A DNA stretch of 64,000 nt from Gyrodactylus bullatarudis (Eukaryota; Platyhelminthes; Monogenea; Gyrodactylidea; Gyrodactylidae), in the NCBI GenBank assembly GCA_012064415.1, contig SSNU01000179.1, positions 27,062-91,061 on the forward strand. Reading direction: 5' to 3'. Below, one piece after another: positions 58,901-64,000 of this stretch. Every line of letters begins with the position of its first letter. Within the stretch, counting starts at the first letter, position 1. A program made the translations under genes and the position numbers. The notes beneath the pieces are model-generated. The model was not told the DNA's origin and ran no database searches. It was given only the letters and a program-made list of their open reading frames with translations.

Positions 58901-61900
58901 CTATATTTGCTAGGAACCATAACAGACCTTCGTCGTCATAATAATAATGCTGAAAATTCTCTGAATAACTCAGAGAATAAGCCGACCTCATCAATTCCAG
59001 CCTTTACATCAAAAAATTCGGATTACAAACGCTCCAAATCTAATAATGTCAATGTTTCAAACAGCAACTCGAATAACTCTTATCCAAATAATTTAAACTA
59101 CTCTGGGACATTAGGTCCTTCCACAAGAAAGTCAACGAATAATCAAAATAATCCAGAAACAGCATCACTTCAGATGAAGAGGGAGAACACTTCAACTATC
59201 AATCACAAGATTGATCTACTCGATCGACTCTGCACCTCAATCTCTGACCTGGTCAGTCTTATAATTAGGATTTTTTTTCATGTCTTTGAGTAATTAAACT
59301 CCTTTTTTCTTCATAGATATCAATGAATAACACGAGGATATTGAACTTGTGCAATACGTTAGCATACCATAGAAATTTTAATGAAAAGTATTCGAAAATT
59401 TCGACCCAAGAATGGCTTGGAGCTAACATTGATCTCTATCAATACACCTATGATTTGAACGAAAATCTTGACGATATTGAGTTAGCAACTAGACTGCTGT
59501 TAGCCTCACTTGCTCAACCTCGTTTACCATGTTACCAAATTTCCCTTGACGCGAGAATTCTAAACTTGGAAATTGAAATATTCAATTTTATATCAAAATT
59601 GTCATTTACCTGCTCCCTGTACAAACGTAATCATATTTACTATACAAGAGTTTATGAGATATGCAAATCAGAGTGTAAAGTTTGGGAGTCAGCTTTTAGT
59701 GAAGAGAAAAGACTAGTTGACTCAGTTTACTATACACTACAGGTTCCTTACCTCTTGATGGCTTTCATCTTTTGTTTTGTCAACTCAAATCCAGATTCAC
59801 CAGACAGTGAATACTCCTATCCCAAGATAAACTCAAATTTATTGTACAATTACAGTTCTCCAATAGTATTCAACAAAATCAAGATTAATGATGAAGAGAC
59901 ACCCTTGATCTCACGAGTAAGTCAATTTTAGACTAATGTTTAAATTCTTCTAAAAAATCTTAATCTTCAACTAGATTAAAAGCGAAGAGAGAGTTGGAGC
60001 TCTCAAAGCCTGTTTGAATTCTCTCAAAGTCAAGTGTATTCTTGCATCATCATTTTGCTCAGAGCAGCTGTTTCCTCTTAGCAATGAAATTAACCGAATT
60101 AGACATCGTATTTTGTTGGTTCACTTAATTTCTACTTTGAAGACTAATGGCGATATATTGTCAGGTGTAAGTTTTGTATAAAAACTATAATTATCATTAG
60201 ATTTATGCTTTCAATAGAGATATTTTATGATCCAATTATCATAGCTATTGATTTTATGTTACTTTTAGATACTCGATGCAATTCTTGATCCAACAACAAA
60301 TCCACATTTTCAATGTCCCTCACTAGATGAAATTTTCAAAGCTGAAAATCCCGAGCAAATTATACGTCTCATGAATACAAAAGAACATCTTGATAATTCT
60401 TCTATGGAAAAAACTGAAAATGAAATAGAAAACTTGCGATTGGAATCGGAGAATCCAAATCAACCATTTCCAGTTACTCGAAGAAATGAGCCGCGTAAAA
60501 TAACTTCTGCTAGCTCAGATGAAGCTGTGGATAAGCTTGGTGAAGTAAGAGAGATCAACATGTCAAATGTTAAATTCTCCATTGATATCAACGACAGACA
60601 TATGAGACATGGGCGCTTCATCGATAGTAGTGCTCCAGAAACAACCTCGTCTGGTGAAGTTTCACCAAATATTCATCGAAAATTCCTTGACAAAATTCCA
60701 AAGGGTCAACCTCTCAAGATAACTGAGAGTAAAAAATTTTCTTTGGTCAGTTTTGGTATCTTTTGGCTAGAAATTTTAATAGCTTTTAATCACATTCATA
60801 AATAATTTTTCTAACAAAATCTGGTAGAATTTAGTTGAAAAACTATTTATTCATGTTTGTGTAATATATTTATTTTCTCTCTCTAGAACATTGACTGTGA
60901 AGATGATGACTCATCAATTTTAAGCAATCCCGAAGAGGTTCAAAATTATGATCAAGTTATATCTTCGAAAAAAGACGAGAATGATTTCCTTCAGACTCTG
61001 GCAAGTTGCGTGATAAACAATGGCGATAAGAAAAATCTGAATCAGGTTCTATGCCAAAGTCTCGGCCAAACTAGTGAAGCTGGCTCCTTTTTCTACTTTC
61101 ACCTAGCCAAATCAATTTCTCACATTTCTGGCAACCATGAGAATGAAATATTCTCCATCGGAACCTTCGAAGATGAGAATTTGATTGAAGTAAAGTCGAG
61201 AATTGCTTCGTTTATGGTAAGAAAATTCTAAGTGGTCGGGGAAATTTCTAAAGTTTACATTTTAATCGTGTAGGTTCTCTTGTATGGGCTTGGAGTATCT
61301 AATCGATGGTCTCAATATAATTGGCTCTATCGTACTCACAATACTATTGCAAAAACAATTCTCTCTGAGGTCAGTCGTATTGGATGGAGAGCTGGTTACA
61401 TCCTTTTATGCACCTGGCAAAATCATCTAACTCCAGCTGAACTTAGTGAAATTTCACATGTTTGTATAGTCTCTAGTCTACCGTTCATGAGGGAAATTGG
61501 CATTGAGTTATCCATATCTTGCCTAAAGGGCTGCATCTACATGATACCAAGTGAGGTATTAAAGATTCTAGAGAATTGCTCCAAAGATGCCAGCATCCTT
61601 AACAGAGCATTAATAGAGGCCACTAATGCTTATAGAAAATCTTCTTGCCTTGGAATTCTCCCAGAGCTCATGTTTCACATTGCAAAGTATTGGCATAAAC
61701 TTTACCTCATTGAAGTTGTAAGTCTCTCTGACTCTTCCAGAAAATTTTTCTAATAGAAATAATTCTACTAAAATCTAGAAGAAGGACGCACCATCTGCGA
61801 ATTCCCATCTAAAGAAATGTTTCCGAGTCGGTATGGAAGGTCTCGGTAAAGTATTCAAAAATGATAAACCTTCATTCAACGATGGGTCCTCTCACCAGAC

Positions 61901-63280
61901 AGCAAATTCAAGCAAAACAAATCGCAATTTAACCAATAATTCAAATTCTCGCCTGCGTTCACAAAACCCTTCTAGTCAATTTCATTCCAAGACATTACCC
62001 GGAGACAACTCCAAAATCAGCTCATTCGACTTGATTTCACAGAATAAGAACATAAAATTTTATCTCGAGCAAATCTTATGGATGACAAATATCTCAATTA
62101 CTCTGGGACTAGACGAAGTTAAGGAAATGACAGACTTTTTCATTTCCCTACTCAAATGCCCTATGATAATGGAATTAATTGTCTGTGAATTGGAGAAAAA
62201 TATTGAAAAATTTTCTCCCTATCCAATAACAAATGGTTTGTTGACATCTTTTAATCAAGTCAAATGAATTTATTTTTAAGAAACCAACTTTCTACCACTG
62301 AGACAATTCTGAATTTTAGAGAGTGTATATTCTTGACTAATGAAGGTTATGAAACTGTTAAAACAGCTTCAAAAGAAAAGTGAAGAGGTTCATTAACCTC
62401 ACTTACAAGTAGACTTAATAAAACTCTATATATCCTTCATATTCTGTTTAATAATTTGGGTCCTAAAGCTCTTTTTAAGGTTGACTTGATTTTTGGAAAA
62501 TTCCCACTCATAAATAAAATATACCAAGAGTATGGAAACGATAAAATGTTTCAATATAATTTTTCAAAATCACTACGGCTGTACACATCTTGTTCCGCCC
62601 TAAGACTTGATTTAGATTCCTAAAACTTGGGTTAATATTTGGACGCTGAGTGATTAATCTTTCAAACCATACCACTGTTGAGAAGAAGGTGTTTAAAAAC
62701 TGAGAATCCATTTTTCAATCATAAATAAAATAAATATTAGAAAAATTAACTCTACTAATTTTATAAATTTTCAGGTCCTTATTACAAATATCCAAATCAG
62801 ATGAGCTTCAATCAATTACCAGAAGTGAACACCAGTCTACCTCCACCTCCACTATTCCACACATCAAATAGTCAGCCGATTCTCTATCCACATAATAATC
62901 ATTATATGAATCATTCTCCCATCTCTCTTTCTGGTCAACCTAGCAGTTGTTCACAGAGTCAGAATTCCATTCATCTTGAGTATCTAGACATTCTTCAGAA
63001 TATGATCAATCGTATTCATACCCTGTACCAGATAAATATTGACCATCAAATTCATTATTTGGGACAGAATGAAGCCGAGCTAGATCAGCTCATCGACCTA
63101 TTATTAAAAGCGTATTATTCCCAAATGAAAAGACCACCAACCAATAATAATCTCATGTGGTCTGATTTGATTATGCGAATTTATAAGAATCCCAAATGCA
63201 GTTCTGTCTTGTGGAATAGAATATCGAGTGCACTGCAATTGTCAGATTTCAATGACTACATCCAATTGAGAACTAACTGA
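55974..63280 (+). CDS. ZSWIM8: ZSWIM8-family Cullin substrate receptor with SWIM zinc finger
   Basis: Thirteen exons close in frame at 1940 residues (human about 1840): 55974-57066, 57121-57273, 57405-57568, 57630-57787, 57883-58639, 58760-59251, 59317-59916, 59975-60166, 60269-60745, 60887-61216, 61274-61717, 61779-62235, 62775-63280. ZSWIM8 (Drosophila Dora) recruits a Cullin-RING ligase, notably in target-directed microRNA decay. The SWIM zinc ligands are CYC...CSH (KCYCTC, then NGIWCSHIVAVCL), split by a long insert. The BC-box-like region precedes it. The middle is Asn/Ser-rich; the C-terminal half has conserved helical blocks (NRWSQYNWLYRTHN, RIGWRAGYILL). The exon 4 donor (GTATGG at 57788) was chosen by phase and is the weakest join. 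The exon 12 donor is GTTTGT. Confidence 0.9.
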
Positions 63281-64000
63281 GTTTATTTATAATTTTATTC
63301 TATAGATTTTTTATCATCTAATATCATAATAAATTATTTTATTATTTTTTCTCGAAATTTTTACTTTATTTCTTCTACTTCATTGATTCTCCTTTAATTT
63401 TTTGGTAATGCTCTAGTTCGGGAACGACGCAAAATTTCATTTATGGGCGAATTACACATGAGCCAATGAAAATCAAGTAGGTCCCCGAGTACTATTCAGT
63501 TCCTATTATGGTCTATTTAGATATATTCACGTGTATAATCAACCTATTCTTGATAGGACTATTCTTAATACAATTGTTTATGCCCTAGTTGAGGAACGAA
63601 TATTTTTTTTAAAAAATATATGGTAATGCTCTAGTTCGGGAACGACGCAAATAAATTAATCTTATTATTTTTATCAATCCTCATTAGATTTTAATCTATT
63701 GAAAATTCTCAGAAATGAAAGATCTCAAAATAAAATTCTCATTGAAATAGATTTCCAAAAGTGAATTATAAAATTGATAAGGAAAAAGATTCTTCTGGTT
63801 TTATCAGTGGAAAAAAATTATTAAATCAATAATTAAATAGTGAGTTATCTAAATCCACATCGTCAATATCATGATTAATTATGATCATATTTATAACTCT
63901 CTGATTGAAGTTTATGAGAGGAACATCTCTGTTTTCTTGATCGAAAATTGCTGTTAAAAGACTGTTAAAGATCCCTCGCCAATCCATTGCCTTTTTGTTG
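63281..64000. other. downstream of ZSWIM8, short direct repeats
   Basis: An AATAAA signal lies about 50 nt after the ZSWIM8 stop. The rest is AT-rich with the repeat at 63403. No gene recognised before the window ends. Confidence 0.5.
63403..63651 (+). repeat. 31-bp direct repeat pair plus a diverged unit
   Basis: TGGTAATGCTCTAGTTCGGG followed by AACGACGCAAA occurs at 63403-63433 and again, identical, at 63621-63651. A third, diverged unit (ATGCCCTAGTTGAGGAACGA) lies at about 63579. The second copy could be the end of a small mobile element, but no inverted arms were seen. Confidence 0.6.

Overview
The window is nuclear DNA of a small-genome, AT-rich bilaterian animal. Every gene I could close is split by GT-AG introns, and many introns are extraordinarily short (23 to 36 nt). 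The gene content is animal: an EGF-receptor tyrosine kinase, a Tob/BTG regulator, a Rho GTPase, a kettin/titin-like muscle Ig protein, a ciliary inner-arm dynein light chain, a ZSWIM8-type Cullin receptor, eIF3a, DNA ligase I and UTP14. The dynein light chain argues for motile cilia or flagella and the Ig protein for sarcomere-like muscle. Very short introns of about this size are known from dicyemids, but I cannot assign a phylum from this sequence alone.

Layout. 1-2.6 kb: end of an unknown exon, an RS-rich protein (partial, minus) and DNALI1 (minus). 2.7-7.0 kb: UTP14 (plus), whose second intron holds nested inverted-repeat elements. 7-9.7 kb: no gene, dispersed repeats. 9.75-10.5 kb: a 211-residue coiled-coil gene of unknown function. 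11.3-13.4 kb: an MTUS-like coiled-coil gene (minus), head to head with a C2H2-like zinc-finger gene (13.65-14.66 kb). 16.1-17.9 kb: Tob (minus). 22.0-39.0 kb: EGFR (minus, 19 coding exons, 1341 residues), with a piggyBac relic, a ribozyme-bearing element and an assembly seam in its introns. 39.2-42.45 kb: eIF3a (plus), tail to tail with an atypical Rho GTPase (42.8-43.5 kb, minus). 45.2-49.4 kb: kettin-like Ig protein (plus). 53.0-55.8 kb: DNA ligase I (minus), head to head with ZSWIM8 (56.0-63.3 kb, plus).

The exon models were joined by hand using splice sites and reading phase. DNALI1, UTP14, the 211-residue gene, MTUS-like, Tob, EGFR, eIF3a, Ig, LIG1 and ZSWIM8 all close in frame from ATG to stop. 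The least certain joins are flagged in each entry.

The most interesting non-coding content is a set of hammerhead-ribozyme candidates. One is canonical, on the minus strand of a TIR-bounded element in a large EGFR intron. Three others share an unusual minimal stem II with a possible loop II pseudoknot. Two of these three are copies of a tiny dispersed element, one copy flanked by a perfect 12-bp target-site duplication.
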